Notes: generated by a model from the letters alone, not told the origin. A DNA stretch of 64,000 nucleotides from Asparagopsis taxiformis (GCA_030407315.1 JALQPE010001931.1:1-64000), one strand, 5' to 3'; numbered from the stretch's first letter, positions 21,006-34,400 are shown. Translations and numbers: made by a program.

Positions 21006-24000
21006 GTCACGAGCCACCCACATCGCCTGAACCCTTACGTAAAAGGGGGACGACCGACGTCGATGATTGGTCCTCCGCAGGCTCACCGATGAACGAGAGT
21101 TACGTAAAGCTCACGGCCGCGAAGGCCAACTCGAGTCACACGACACCCGACGTGGGGGAAGAAACGAAGTCCGACGGGACAAACGAACCTCACACGAAGA
21201 GGAAGCCTCGCAGACGAGCGAGTCGCGCTATCCGGAAGCACGACGCTTCCAAGCGCGAGAGAGCCAAGCACGCGGCTTATACGAAGCGTGTCGACGCAAA
21301 AGAAGCCATACGGGCTCACGCAGTGAAGCGACGAACCGCTAACGAAGACGTGGACCGCGCGCCGGTCAGGACCGAACCGTTGGTCCTCGACGGGCATACG
21401 TGCCTACTTGCGTCGAAGCATTATATCGTGTCCGGAACGATCGGACTAGACCTCAACGTGATGAGGGCGATTACCATCGCGATGGATACGTGCAGCGGCT
21501 ACAACTTGATACGAACAAGTTTACTTCCCTACGACTGGGTCGACCGCTGTCTACGTGACGAAGAGCTACCGAAGCTCGGGGACGCCAACGGGCGACGTTT
21601 GCCTATCGAAGGCGCCATCCTGCTTCGTGTCAGGTTGGGGAACTCGCTGTTCCGCGTAAAATTCTTCGTAGCCAACACGCTGGCCGTCCCCGTTATAATG
21701 GGCACGTCGTTCATGTCGAAGCATATCGATGCTATACGCTGTCGAGCGCAGACAATCGACCTCCATCGGGGGGATACGATACCCATTATCGCGGAGGGTG
21801 ATACGACGGCTCCGTACGAGGAGGGGGAAGAGACGAACCCAAACGTGGAGCCCCCGAAACGCCGCGAGCGTAACGCGGCCTCGAATAGGCCGAGCCGAAC
21901 GTTCTCGGTTCGCCTGACGAAGTACACGCGTGTACCGGCGATGTCGCAACGGACCGTCAACGTGGCGACGGATGCGACCGGACTCGTGTTCCTCGAACCG
22001 AAAGCGTCGGTGCAATTCCGGCATGGGCTGCGCATAGCCAACGGAGTGGTCGACGTAGGACCGAGAGAGACGTTCTCTATCATCGTGTCGAACTTCACGA
22101 AGAAGGACCGCGAATTGCCGAAAGGCGCAACGATTGCGTACGCGGTACGCTCCCCGTTGGGAATCGTCCCACTCAAGCGTGAGGGCGGCGAAGCCCTCGC
22201 GAAGGTTTTGAACCTACCGCTAGTCGACGCGACGACGCGGACAAATACGAACGGGTTGGGCGACGAAACGCCAGACCCGTTGGTCAACGAAAAGGGGAAC
22301 GACCCCGCCACGGATTGGCAGTCGACAATCGATTTGTCGCACCTCGACGACGAGGATTTACGAAAGCGCATCAACGAGATGCTAGCCACACATTCGTCAA
22401 TGTGGACGAGCGGACGCCTCGGCGAAATCAATGCTACGGAGCATCGAATCGAACTCGAACCGGGCACGCGGCCCATACGTTCAATGCCCTATCGTCAGGG
22501 TCCGGCTCTACGTACGATAGCCGAGGAGCAGATCACGAAGATGCTCAACGAAGGGGTTATCGAACCCGCGTCCAGCGAATGGGCGTCACCAATCGTGTTG
22601 GTGCCGAAGAAGGACGGATCCTTACGTTTCTGTGTCGACTACAGAGGTTTGAACGCGAAAACGATCGCTGATTCGTACCCGCTTCCTCGTATGGAAGATT
22701 GCCTCGATTCGCTTGGCGACGCCGCCATCTTCACGACACTCGATTGTAACGCCGGTTACTGGCAAGTGCCCGTCTCCGCCGAGGACCGTGATAAGACAAC
22801 GTTTACGTCTTTCATGGGAACGTATCGCTACGTGCGAATGCCATTCGGGCTACGAAATGCCCCCGCTACGTTTCAGCGGACGTTGGACATCATCCTCTCC
22901 GGAGTACGTTGGCAATCGTGCCTGGTCTACTTAGACGACGTAATCGTCTTTTCGAAAGACCTCGAGTCTCACCTGGGTCACGTTGACCAGGTGCTTTCCC
23001 TGCTACGCGCAGCGGCGGTAACGTTAAAGCTCACGAAATGCTCGTTCTTTCAACCACGAGTTGACTACCTGGGGCACGTGATCACCCCAGGGAAGCTGCA
23101 CGTCGCAGCTCGGAACAAGGAAGCCTTTCGTACGGCTACGTTCCCACGCGACAAGACGCAATGTCGATCGTTTTTGGGCGCGGCCAACGTTTACCGCCGT
23201 TTCGTAAAGGCGTATGCCGAGATCGCTCGGCCACTCAACACGATGTTGAAGAAGGACGCTTCCCCCGATTGGACGAACCCAACGGACGCGCAAACGAATG
23301 CGTTCGAAACGTTGAAGACAATACTGGTGTCGCCACCAGTATTGCACCTTCCGAAGGCGGGACGTCCGTTCATGATCGATACCGACGCGTCGGCGTATCA
23401 GCTGGGAGCTACGTTGCTCCAACAGCAGAACGAAGATAAACCCAACGAATGGGTTCCGATTGGGTACTGGTCGAAGACCCTTAACGAAACCGAACGTGGT
23501 TATTCGGCGACCGAGCGCGAGTGCTACTCCGTCGTTTGGGCGATAACGTCGCTCCGACCCTACGTAGAAGGTCAACGATTTACCGTACGTACGGATCACG
23601 AAGCCTTACGTTGGCTGATGACGTTGACGGACGCGTCCGGACGACTACTACGATGGAGGCTCCGCGTTGCCGAATTCGATTTCAAAGTCACGTACAGGCA
23701 TGGGCGCGTGCACCAGGTACCTGACGCTTTATCACGTGTGATATCTACGTATGACGACGGTCGACCCGTCGACGATGACGTACCATCGTACGGGGACGCG
23801 GTCCTCGTGACGACTCGCAGTCGGCGACAACCCACACGAAATGGGCAAGGACGAACGACGTCCGTACGTAAAAAGGCAACGAATGCCAGGGGTCACGACG
23901 ACCCGTCGGACGAGACTCGGGATGAACGAACATCAGCCACGACGGCTGGCCGCGATGGCCTCGAGTTCAACCGCGACGCGTCGCTCGATGACGTTCTTGA

Positions 24001-25533
24001 CGAGGAACCGGATTTCCTCGACGAACAGCGCGCTGCTGAAGACGATTCGGCACGCGTGCCACCAGCTGACGTTCAGCTTCCCATTACGAGGGACGAGCTT
24101 ATCGAAGCTCAACGCGAGGACGCGTTCTGTCAAACGATACTGATACGACAGTCCGAGACGCAGGACGCTGCATTCTTCGAAGGCCACGATGGCTTACTCC
24201 GACGCCGGAACCCTCACGATGAGGAACGTACACAAATCGTTGTGCCGGCTTCGTTACGGCCGCGGCTGCTGGAGTTAACGCACCACCACGTCCTCGCTGG
24301 ACATCCCGGGCAAACGCGTATGTACTATACCCTACGGAGGACGTACTACTGGCCCGCGATGGCCGCCGACATCCACGCAACGGTACGAAACTGCGTTGGA
24401 TGTGCGAAGAACCGCGTGAAGCTTCGCAAACGGACGAACCCGTTACGTTATTTCCGGCTACGGAGCCTCTGCGAGACCTATGTATCGACATACTAGGTCC
24501 GCTTACGAAGACCACGCGTGGTAACCGATTTATTCTCGTGATAACGAACCGCTTCACGAAGCTAACCAGAGTCGTACCTCTACGTAATATCGATTCCGCC
24601 AACGTGGCGAGCGCGTTCGTCAACGCGTGGGTCTTCTCGTATGGACCCCCACGGACGCTCATAAGCGATAACGGAAAGCAGTTCGCTGCTAAGTTTTTCC
24701 AGCGCGTCTGCAACGAAATCGGCGTGACGAACGTCTTTACGTCGACGTACCACCCCCAAACGAACGGGCAGGTGGAGCGCTACAACAGGACGATCCTGGC
24801 GATGCTGCGCAATTACGTGAACGAAAACCAGAACGACTGGGATCGATACGCATCGGCGTTAACGTTTGCGTACAACACGCATGTGCATTCGAGCACGGGC
24901 ACGACGCCCTTCGATTTGATTCTCACGAATCCACCGCCACCGTTGGCGCTACACACGTCGGTAACGAACCGCGAACTACCCGACGGGGGAGGGCGAGCCA
25001 CTTACGTTCGTGAGCTCTCCACAACGATGGACAATGCGTATCGAACGCTGAAGGCCGCGCAGGCACGTTATAAACGAAATTTCGACAAACGAGTCCGTGT
25101 CTCGAATCGAAACATCCGCGCGGGAGAATACGTATTCATCGACCCGACGGACGGGACCACGAAGGGCACGAAGCTCGGCAACCACGCGTTGGGACCGTTC
25201 CGCGTACTACGTAACGACGTACGAACGTTCGTCATCCAACGAGGAGACGTAGTTGAACGTGTCAACTCGGACCGCGTTGCGTACGCGCCAACGCCGGCGA
25301 ACGCGCCCCCGCCGGAGCCATACGATGCCACCGAGGCAGACCTCGACAAGAACCGCGACGGTCCAGCGTATGTAGTAGACGACCTACTCAACCACCGCGT
25401 GAACGAGGACGGAACGTTAGACTTCCTCGTGAAGTGGGTCGGGTATCGTAACCCTACGTGGGAACCCCGCCGGAACGTATCTGAAGAGAGCGTCTCTCGA
25501 TACTTCGCACGCGTGCGACGAGCAACAACGTGA
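20984..25533 (+). pseudogene. pol: Pol of element B1, broken by a 1-nt deletion
   Basis: Protease with AMDTCSGYNLI, RT with YLDD, RNase H (MIDTDAS), integrase zinc finger (HHHVLAGH, CVGCAKN), integrase core, GPF module and chromodomain (FLVKWVGYRNPTWEP). Compared with B2, one T is missing near 24448 between the integrase zinc finger and core, so the first frame stops at 24496 and the rest is in frame 24400-25533. Further changes at conserved places are R-to-G in VDYRRLN (VDYRGLN) and D-to-N in ITDRFTKL (ITNRFTKL). The copy therefore cannot encode a full integrase. Confidence 0.93.
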
Positions 25534-27484
25534 AAGGCCACGACGGCCCCCGAAAACGCACACGAGCGTCGGGTTAAGCGCACGCGTGCGCGACGTTGCA
25601 CGATGCAACAAACGAAGGCGACGAGCCGCACGAACGAGAAGCGAAGGCACAACGAGTGGCCGGGACGTCCACCCTTGCGTTGGGGGGGCGCGATGCGTGC
25701 TAGAGCCGTCGCTCTTTTCGTTTTCGACACCATACGTTGGTTGAGGCACGAGCGCCAACGAAAGATTGGACGACGAGTCCACGCGCGGACGATTCACACG
25801 ACGTGAAGAGCCACGACTGGCTCGACAGTGTTGACCGTCCCACGGGCAAAAGGTGACGACACCACGGGCCACGGACGGACAACACGTCAGATTTTTCGCG
25901 CGAAAAATTATACTTGGGCCAACGGGCCATGGACGCACGGTACGAAAAATCGGGCCGATTACAGTGCGTTAATCCGGCCAAATCTCGGGACACGCGTGCC
26001 CCGAAAATTTCGTAATTTCGGCATGTCACGTGAGCCATCGTACGTCCCCGTGGACAGCCGCTGACAACGAGTCGCATCGACCAACGAGGTCAACGCCAAA
26101 CAGCTCGCGAGCTAACGGCTACGTGACGCCGGTAGGCGGAGAAACGACGTAGGACGGACGCGTCCCCAGCGAAGATGGCAACGGCCTCATTACGAAACTC
26201 CCCGCACGAAGCGGAACGAAGCTATACGTTAGCCGACGAATTAGACCAACGCGTCTCAGCGCACGAAGCGCGCGATTAAAGCGTGCGAACGACGAGCCAA
26301 CGAGGCCGCGAAGACGGACGGCGAACCGTATCGCCATCGTGAGGCACGACGCCGAACGCGGTAGCCACGTACGGCAACCACGGAACGACACAACGGTGTC
26401 CTGCCACGCGGGCATAACGAACGACGCGCGGAAGCGAAAAGCCCGCCGGCCAGTCGAACGCACGTAACGAAACACGAATACGCAACGGCGTACAAGCTGG
26501 TAGCCAAAGTGAAACGGCGCAGCCGAAGGCGACAAGCCGACGAAAAGTTGGCTCACGTAACAGCCTCAAACGCCCGCGGGATGCGAAACGACTTCGTCAA
26601 TCGCGTCCCCGTCGGGTTCGCAAGTCGAATGAACGAAATTACGCAACGGCGTAGAGGGCGAGCATTACGTATGCCCAGGTGCATGTCGCACCACATAACG
26701 AATGAGCCAACGAAACGCTCCTCGGACGCCGCGGCGGACGGCGCCACCACGCGAAGTGGACTATCGCAACGATTGCGCCACCGGCTAACGTGAAGCCGCG
26801 GGAGCGTGAAGCGCGACGGCGCTAACGGTGTTAACGGCTATACGAAAAGCCAAGCCCGCCGGCCACCACGTCGTCAACGAAACCGCAACGTACTGCGACG
26901 AACTACTGCGTACACGCCACGGCGTAGAACGTCAAACCGACTCACGCGCGCGTCGGTCTGACGTTCGACGGAATTTCCGCCAAGCTCATCGGAGCAAAAT
27001 TAAAATTGGCACCGACGTGCTACGCGCTAAGGAGCTCGAATGCTCAACGAAATCCGACACCCGACGGGGTTATCCGGACGAGGAACGACGGCGGAAACGA
27101 TTCCTGAGTTAGTTACTAAATGATACGCACGCCAACGGGCTCTAAGATCGAGGTTAACGTACCACTCGCAGTGAAAAGCCGCCGCTACGCGCCGCCGCTT
27201 TGCCGAATAATTGCGTGTGTTACGAACCTGCCAACGGGCACGCGCCGCCGCGAACTCGAAGCACGGGCTACGTAAGCCATACGACACCCGACGGGGTAGA
27301 CGCCACAACAAAAAAATTGTGGGGAGGGGCTTAACGCTAAACCCCTCCTCTGCTGCAGACGACCTGCCAAACGCAAATTACGAAGCTCAACGGAGCCATG
27401 CGATTACGCAAAGAAACAAGACGAAGTTTACGAAGCAATACGATGCTAGAGCCGACGTGGCCTACGAACTAACCTAGGAACGAC
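25534..27484. other. Noncoding region of B1 between pol and antisense ORF
   Basis: About 1.95 kb without a supported gene, corresponding to 36012-38310 in B2. Contains a perfect palindrome ATTTTTCGCG/CGAAAAAT near 25891-25908, one copy (26777-27126) of a unit that is tandemly doubled in B2, and the conserved GGAGGGG..CCCCTCC hairpin near 27322-27350. Short ORFs on both strands are not maintained between the two copies. Confidence 0.6.
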
Positions 27485-28316
27485 CTAGTAGCGACGAGAA
27501 CGCTTGCCCGCAGGGTCATACGGACCAGGGCCTTCGCCGCGGCTATCGTGGCTGCGGCTGCGACTGGGCTGAACGAAGCCCGGCGCGTACGGATCGACGG
27601 TCTGCGTGACCACGGGGGCTCGCTCGCGACGCGACGCGGGATCCCTAGCGTAAGGATCCGCAGTCCCGTGACTGCGCGTATCCGAAGGGTACGCCGCCGC
27701 GTGGCCATACCCAACGGGGTTCCCGTAGCCGCCGCCACTTGCGTATCCATAGGGATCATTACGAACGCCAACGGGCGGCGCGTAACTACGAGTCGCCGCG
27801 GCGAGACGCTCGGAAATCGCGCGTTCCGTTGCCAAGCGGGCAGTCAGGTCCAACGTCTGGGCCCTGAACTCTTCGGCTGCGCGAGCCACGGATGAGATGA
27901 GGGAACGAATAACCCAGCCGTCCGCACGGGGCGGAGCGGCCATCGACGTACCGAGAAGCCGACGGGCATCCTCATCGGAGACGCGGTCGTCCAGGCTCAC
28001 GAAGCGTGGCGCACGTTCGGCCGGCGTGGCCACATCCGAGCGACCGACACGGGCAACGACGCCCCCTTCCGTGGCCTCACGAGGCACAATTTCACGAGGA
28101 TCCGGCGCACGCGGCGCTTCATCTTGCTGGCCACGACGGCCAGAACGTGACCCGCGAGGTCGATTACTGCCACCGAGGCCGCCGTAGTAGCCAGAACGAT
28201 TGCCACGACGGCGTTCGACTCGGGAAACGTCCCGCGGTACGTACGCGCCGTCGCTGCGTACCTGGACGAACTCTTGGTTGTCCCCGGTCGCGTAATCCGG
28301 GCACACAACGCGATAC
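27485..28316 (-). pseudogene. Antisense accessory ORF of B1, C-terminal part
   Basis: C-terminal about 275 residues of the B-family accessory protein, cut at its 5' side by the B2 insertion. Contains a Gly/Arg-rich segment (RRRGNRSGYYGGLGG), a helical segment (RAAEEFRAQTLDLTARL), a Tyr/Gly-rich part and a Ser/Arg tail ending GKRSRRY. The N-terminal part is at 41799-43147. Across the insertion the protein reads from GALALGPEY to RVVCPDYATG, as in the uninterrupted B2 copy. Confidence 0.85.
28312..28316. repeat. TSD of element B2, left copy (GATAC)
   Basis: GATAC directly before the LTR start at 28317 and again at 41794-41798 directly after the LTR end. Perfect 5-bp target duplication. Confidence 0.92.
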
Positions 28317-28975
28317 TGTAGTATACGTGGCAATTCCGAAATTGCGAATAATTACGATTTCCGCGGAATTACGAATTTCCGCGGACCCGAGCGATGACAG
28401 CAATGCACGAACATTGCTGGCGCATGCGCGCGCGCAGTCGGCACACGTGTGCAACGAACGTATTGGCAACGGCCAACGGACCAACGGGTCCCTACGTGTG
28501 ACCCACAAGGTCCTTTCCCATTCGGGGACGTTACGAGCAGTGTTTACACTGTAAGCGATGCCATCGTGGCCATATAGGTATTGGCATCGTGCCGGGAGGA
28601 AAAGGGGACAAGACAACGATCGAGCAACGGCTCTAGTCTACGACTGACTTCTACGTTTACGTTTACGTTTTGCCTAACGAGGCTTCGTCTCCGTCGAGCT
28701 GCGTACTCCCTACCCATCGCCGCACGTAAGGCTGATTGCGTGTAGTGCCTCCGGGCTTGGTCGAGAGCGCCTCCGGTGACGTACCACCTCGTGTGCTAAC
28801 GTAATCCTCGCGTGGATTGTTGCGTCGTGACGCTCGTGTCTACTCGCTAACCACTCTACCTTCCTACCTAACAATACAGTCAAAACACCAGCGGGTGGAC
28901 TGCTCGTTTCGTTTCGTTAAGGACAGCGTGTCCGTGGCTCGTACCAGCTACTTCTAGAACTAACGTGGTTCCACA
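28317..28975 (+). repeat. 5' LTR of element B2
   Basis: 659 bp, TGTAGTATACGTGG...GGTTCCACA, about 99.4% identical to 41135-41793. One C separates it from the primer site. Confidence 0.95.
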
Positions 28976-28976
28976 C

Positions 28977-28994
28977 TGGTCTCTCGACCTAGAA
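28977..28994 (+). other. Primer-binding site of element B2
   Basis: TGGTCTCTCGACCTAGAA, identical to A, B1 and E; likely primed by a tRNA with C1:G72 and discriminator A (tRNA-Tyr-like, inferred). Confidence 0.85.
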
Positions 28995-29079
28995 GTTGCT
29001 ACGAGCATAACGACAACCAACGAGGTTGAGCTCTTTTACGTTAACGAGAAGCTACGTGCTACGCTACAGACGACGGTCT

Positions 29080-31482
29080 ATGAATTACGCTGTGTCGAAT
29101 TCCAGCGCGTCGCCCAGGCAACCGTTGCCAACGTCAGCGGACGCCGAAGCCGACGTGGCCTTGTCAGCAGAAGCGATCTTCGCGACTGATCGATCTATCC
29201 CGCCGGATATCGAGGCGATCGGCCAGCTACCACGTACGGTAAGCCCGTTTGAGTCCGTGAGTATGGACCCCGCAACGCGCGGTCAGCTCAACGAAGGGAA
29301 CGTGACTCCCACGGCACTACGTGTAGTGTACGAAGACCTTCGAGGTCACATCGAAAGGGCGAGCGACGCGGCCGTCGACGAAGCCGTAAGGCAGAGACTC
29401 GGAGTCTCGGAGCGCGAAGCTCGTGCGTTACGTGAACGCTCAGCGACCCTCGAACGGGAAAACGAAGACTTACGAAACCGCCTCTCCGCCGTGGAGGGAA
29501 GACTCGACTCGTTTTTCGTAGTATTCAACGAAATCGTCGCCGGACGTTCCGCTCCGCCGAGCGGAAGCGATCCGAATTACGAAGGCTCGCGCGCCTATAA
29601 CTCGCAATCCTCCCCGGCCGTTCCGGGAGGATACCCACCAACACCCGGTCCGACGACCCCGACAACGTACGGAAGGGGGGCGACAGTGCAACGAGCCATC
29701 GCCAACCCCGACGAGACGCCACGAAGGCAATTACGTTTTAACGATACGCCAGACCACGCGCGGTCGGCGGACGCAGCACGAGCTGCGCAATTCGATACGA
29801 GAGCTCCCCCGCCACGTGAAACGTACATTCCGTGGCTGGGAACGTTCGGCACGACGGACACGCGAGTCCACGAAAACGAACGTGCCGACGCGGTACGCTT
29901 ACCAGGGAACGCCCTCGGACCCGTTTGCCACGCGTTGGCAGAGCACACGACAATGCTCGACGCATTTGCGAACGTGGTGTCGTACCGCATGTACCGACTT
30001 AACGATGTACGTGAACATCTCTACGTGAACGAGAGTCAAAGCGTACATAAGCTCAAACGTGAGCTGGAGGGACTTTTCCCTACGTTAAAGCCGTTCTCCG
30101 GCCGGAATCCGATTACGTTACTCGGATTCCTCGCCCAAATACGTGATGGGTTCAGCACACTCGGAGTGTGCGAGGGAGTGGCAGTACGTGCGCTGCACTT
30201 CTTCCTCGAAGGGGACGCCCGACGGTTCTACGATTCCCAGTGTACGACTGGTGTGATCACGACTGATCCGACGAAGAGGTTCTCGTGGCCTCACGTAATC
30301 AACGCGTTGATCAAACGATACCTGCAAGACGACGTGCTGCAGGAGGCCTACGAAAAGGTCACGATGATCACGCAGAGTCCTAACGAGGACGAGAATCAGT
30401 ACGCTGATAGACTCGACACCGCCACGCGGGCGTGTAACTACGTGTTTACGGATCGACTCCTCGTTCACCACTACGTACGTGGGTTGCTGCCCTCGACGCG
30501 GGCAGCAGTGACGGAACGACTCCGGTCACTCCCCGAACGAGAGAGGAACGACCTCACCGTTGTGAGACGATTGGCGACGGCCGAAGGAACGACCTTCCGT
30601 GCACGTACGGCAGCTGTCGCGTCAGCCGCGAAACCGAAAGTGCGGTTTCCGGTGAAGCCTACGTTGGCTATTTCCGACCACGAGTCGAGGAAGTTCGCGG
30701 ACTACGATGAGTCCGCGTACTTACGTAATGAACGGGCTAACGAGCCCAGTTACCACGATGGTAACCCGAACATCCCCGCGAGGGACGACGACGACGTGTC
30801 GCTCGCTGCGGTTCACGTTGCCGAGAATTTGGAGGCGATCCTCTTCACGAACGGGCCGCCGCCCAACGATACGAAAACGGCAAACGAAAAGCCGGACGAG
30901 CTCGAAGCTCGATTGAACCGTCCATGCGAGGACGTGCCGAAGCTCACGAGCGAGCAGACGCAATTGGCGCACTCCGTAATCCCGAATGATTACTGGACGC
31001 TGTCGTGTTGGTCATGCCGCGAAGATGGCCACTCGACGTTTACGTGTCCGCGTCTGACGCCAGATCAACGGATCTTTTTCGCGTACAAGTACTACCTCTT
31101 CCACGTGAAGAGCAACCCACGTCAGGCTGAGTACTTCCGCCAACGAATGGCCAAGCGTCACCAGGAACGACCTGATGAGCGAGGGAACGTGACCCCGCGG
31201 AGGTACGGCACGCCGCCTACGATACTCCGAAACCCCAATCGTGACGGGGGAAGGCCCTTCGACAGGCGCCGCGGCGACTTTCGTAATGACCGACGTGACC
31301 CCCGCCCGTGGGCGAACGAACGAAATGGCCAGCGTAATGGCCGCAGCGGAGTCTACGTGACGACCTCCGCTGACGAAACACCACTCGAGGTGGAAACGAG
31401 TCACGATGACGAACGAGCTTCGTGGGCTCACGACGACAACGTGTCGAACGGCCCCGCGCCGGGAAACGACCAGGCGATGTAG
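29080..31482 (+). CDS. gag: Gag of element B2 (800 aa)
   Basis: Start chosen at the ATG giving MNYAVSNSS, the same as in B1; an upstream extension of the frame has no ATG. N-terminal coiled coil, Pro/Thr-rich linker, capsid-like core (SYRMYRLNDVREH) and CCHC knuckle C-WSC-REDGH-STFTC near residue 643. The end overlaps pol by about 60 nt in the -1 frame. Full length and open; only a few residues differ from B1. Confidence 0.95.
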   Translation: MNYAVSNSSASPRQPLPTSADAEADVALSAEAIFATDRSIPPDIEAIGQLPRTVSPFESVSMDPATRGQLNEGNVTPTALRVVYEDLRGHIERASDAAVDEAVRQRLGVSEREARALRERSATLERENEDLRNRLSAVEGRLDSFFVVFNEIVAGRSAPPSGSDPNYEGSRAYNSQSSPAVPGGYPPTPGPTTPTTYGRGATVQRAIANPDETPRRQLRFNDTPDHARSADAARAAQFDTRAPPPRETYIPWLGTFGTTDTRVHENERADAVRLPGNALGPVCHALAEHTTMLDAFANVVSYRMYRLNDVREHLYVNESQSVHKLKRELEGLFPTLKPFSGRNPITLLGFLAQIRDGFSTLGVCEGVAVRALHFFLEGDARRFYDSQCTTGVITTDPTKRFSWPHVINALIKRYLQDDVLQEAYEKVTMITQSPNEDENQYADRLDTATRACNYVFTDRLLVHHYVRGLLPSTRAAVTERLRSLPERERNDLTVVRRLATAEGTTFRARTAAVASAAKPKVRFPVKPTLAISDHESRKFADYDESAYLRNERANEPSYHDGNPNIPARDDDDVSLAAVHVAENLEAILFTNGPPPNDTKTANEKPDELEARLNRPCEDVPKLTSEQTQLAHSVIPNDYWTLSCWSCREDGHSTFTCPRLTPDQRIFFAYKYYLFHVKSNPRQAEYFRQRMAKRHQERPDERGNVTPRRYGTPPTILRNPNRDGGRPFDRRRGDFRNDRRDPRPWANERNGQRNGRSGVYVTTSADETPLEVETSHDDERASWAHDDNVSNGPAPGNDQAM
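31461..31467 (+). promoter_or_regulatory. -1 ribosomal frameshift site GGGAAAC (B2 gag/pol)
   Basis: G GGA AAC in the gag zero frame, 15 nt before the gag stop codon at 31480-31482. After a -1 slip the pol frame reads GKRPGDVGHEPP and stays open to 36011. The same heptamer and phase occur in element A. Confidence 0.78.
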
Positions 31483-34400
31483 GTCACGAGCCACCCACAT
31501 CGCCTGAACCCTTACGTAAAAGGGGGACGACCGACGTCGATGATTGGTCCTCCGCAGGCTCACCGATGAACGAGAGTTACGTAAAGCTCACGGCCGCGAA
31601 GGCCAACTCGAGTCACATGACACCCGACGTGGGGGAAGAAACGAAGTCCGACGGGACGAACGAACCTCACACGAAGAGGAAGCCTCGCAGACGAGCGAGA
31701 CGCGCTACCCGGAAGCACGACGCTTCCGAGCGCGAGAAAGCCAAGCACGCGGCTTATACGAAGCGTGTCGACGCAAAAGAAGCCATACGGGCTCATACGG
31801 TGAAGCGACGAACCGCTAGCGAAGACGTAGACCGCGCGCCGGTCAGGACCGAACCGTTGGTCCTCGATGGGCATACGTGCCTACTTGCGTCGAAGCATTA
31901 TATAGTGTCCGGAACGATCGGACTAGACCTCAACGTGATGAGGGCGATTACCATCGCGATGGATACGTGCAGCGGCTACAACTTGATACGAACAAGTTTA
32001 CTACCCTACGACTGGGTCGACCGCTGTCTACGTGACGAAGAGCTACCGAAGCTCGGAGACGCCAACGGGCGACGTTTGCCTATCGAAGGCGCCATCCTGC
32101 TTCGTGTCAGGTTGGGGAACTCGCTGTTCCGCGTAAAATTCTTCGTAGCCAACACGCTGGCCGTCCCCGTTATAATGGGCACGTCGTTCATGTCGAAGCA
32201 TGTCGATGCTATACGCTGTCGAGCGCAGACAATCGACCTCCATCGGGGGGATACGATACCCATTATCGCGGAGGGCGATACGACGACTCCGTACGAGGAG
32301 GGGGAAGAGACGAATCCAAACGTGGAGCCCCCGAAACGCCGCGAGCGTAACGCGGCCTCGAATAGGCCGAGCCGAACGTTCTCGGTTCGCCTGACGAAGT
32401 ACACGCGTGTACCGGCGATGTCGCAACGGACCGTCAACGTGACGACGGATGCGACCGGACTCGTGTTCCTCGAACCGAAAGCGTCGGTGCAATTCCGGCA
32501 TGGGCTGCGCATAGCCAACGGAGTGGTCGACGTAGGACCGAGAGAGACGTTCTCTATCATCGTGTCGAACTTCACGAAGAAGGACCGCGAATTGCCGAAA
32601 GGCGCAACGATTGCGTACGCGGTACGCTCCCCGTTGGGAATCGTCCCACTCAAGCGTGAGGGCGGCGAAGCCCTCGCGAAGGTTTTGAACCTACCGCTAG
32701 TCGACGCGACGACGCGGACAAATACGACCGGGTTGGGCGACGAAACGCCAGACCCGTTGGTCAACGAAAAGGGGAACGACCCCGCCACGAATTGGCAGTC
32801 GACAATCGATTTGTCGCACCTCGACGACGAGGATTTACGAAAGCGCATCAACGAGATGCTAGCTACACATTCGTCAATGTGGACGAGCGGACGCCTCGGC
32901 GAAATCAATGCTACGGAGCATCGAATCGAACTCGAACCGGGCACGCGGCCCATACGTTCAATGCCCTATCGTCAGGGTCCGGCTTTACGTACGATAGCCG
33001 AGGAGCAGATCACGAAGATGCTCAACGAAGGGGTTATCGAACCCGCGTCCAGCGAATGGGCGTCACCAATCGTGTTGGTGCCGAAGAAGGACGGATCCTT
33101 ACGTTTCTGTGTCGATTACAGGCGTTTGAACGCGAAAACGATCGCTGATTCGTACCCGCTTCCTCGTATGGAAGATTGCCTCGATTCGTTGGGCGACGCC
33201 GCCATCTTCACGACACTCGATTGTAACGCCGGTTACTGGCAAGTGCCCGTCTCCGCCGAGGACCGTGATAAGACAACGTTTACGTCTTTCATGGGAACGT
33301 ATCGCTACGTGCGAATGCCATTCGGGCTACGAAATGCCCCCGCTACGTTTCAGCGGACGTTGGACATCATCCTCTCCGGAGTACGTTGGCAATCGTGCCT
33401 GGTCTACTTAGACGACGTAATCGTCTTTTCGAAAGACCTCGAGTCTCACCTGGGTCACGTTGACCAGGTGCTTTCCCTGCTACGCGCAGCGGGAGTAACG
33501 TTAAAGCTCACGAAGTGCTCGTTCTTTCAACCACGAGTTGACTACCTGGGGCACGTGATTACCCCAGGGAAGCTGCACGTCGCAGCTCGGAACAAGGAAG
33601 CCTTTCGTACGGCTACGTTCCCACGCGACAAGACGCAATGTCGATCGTTTTTGGGCGCGGCCAACGTTTACCGCCGTTTCGTAAAGGCGTATGCCGAGAT
33701 CGCTCGGCCACTCAACACGATGTTGAAGAAGGACGCTTCCCCCGATTGGACGAACCCAACGGACGCGCAAACGAATGCGTTCGAAACGTTGAAGACAATA
33801 CTGGTGTCGCCACCAGTATTGCACCTTCCGAAGGCGGGACGTCCGTTCATGATCGATACCGACGCGTCGGCGTATCAGCTGGGAGCTACGTTGCTCCAAC
33901 AGCAGAACGAAGATAAACCCAACGAATGGGTGCCGATTGGGTACTGGTCGAAGACCCTCAACGAAACCGAACGCGGTTACTCGGCAACGGAGCGCGAGTG
34001 TTACTCAGTCGTTTGGGCGATAACGTCGCTCCGACCCTACGTAGAGGGTCAACGATTTACCGTACGTACGGATCACGAAGCCTTACGTTGGCTGATGACG
34101 TTGACGGACGCGTCCGGACGACTACTACGATGGAGGCTACGCGTTGCCGAATTCGATTTCGAAGTCACGTACAGGCCTGGGCGCGTGCACCAGGTACCTG
34201 ACGCTTTATCACGTGTGATATCTACGTATGACGACGGTCGACCCGTCGACGATGACGTACCATCGTACGGGGACGCGGTCCTCGTGACGACTCGCAGTCG
34301 GCGACAACCCACACGAAATGGGCAAGGACGAACGACGTCCGTACGTAAAAAGGCAACGAATGCCAGGGGTCACGACGACCCGTCGAACGAGACTCGTGAT

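Noticed and set aside
32006..32953. Long minus-strand ORFs over B pol (and the same over B1)
   Set aside because: Shadows of the GC-rich pol frame with no motif; the same applies to minus ORFs at 21529-22476 and 25068-25733.
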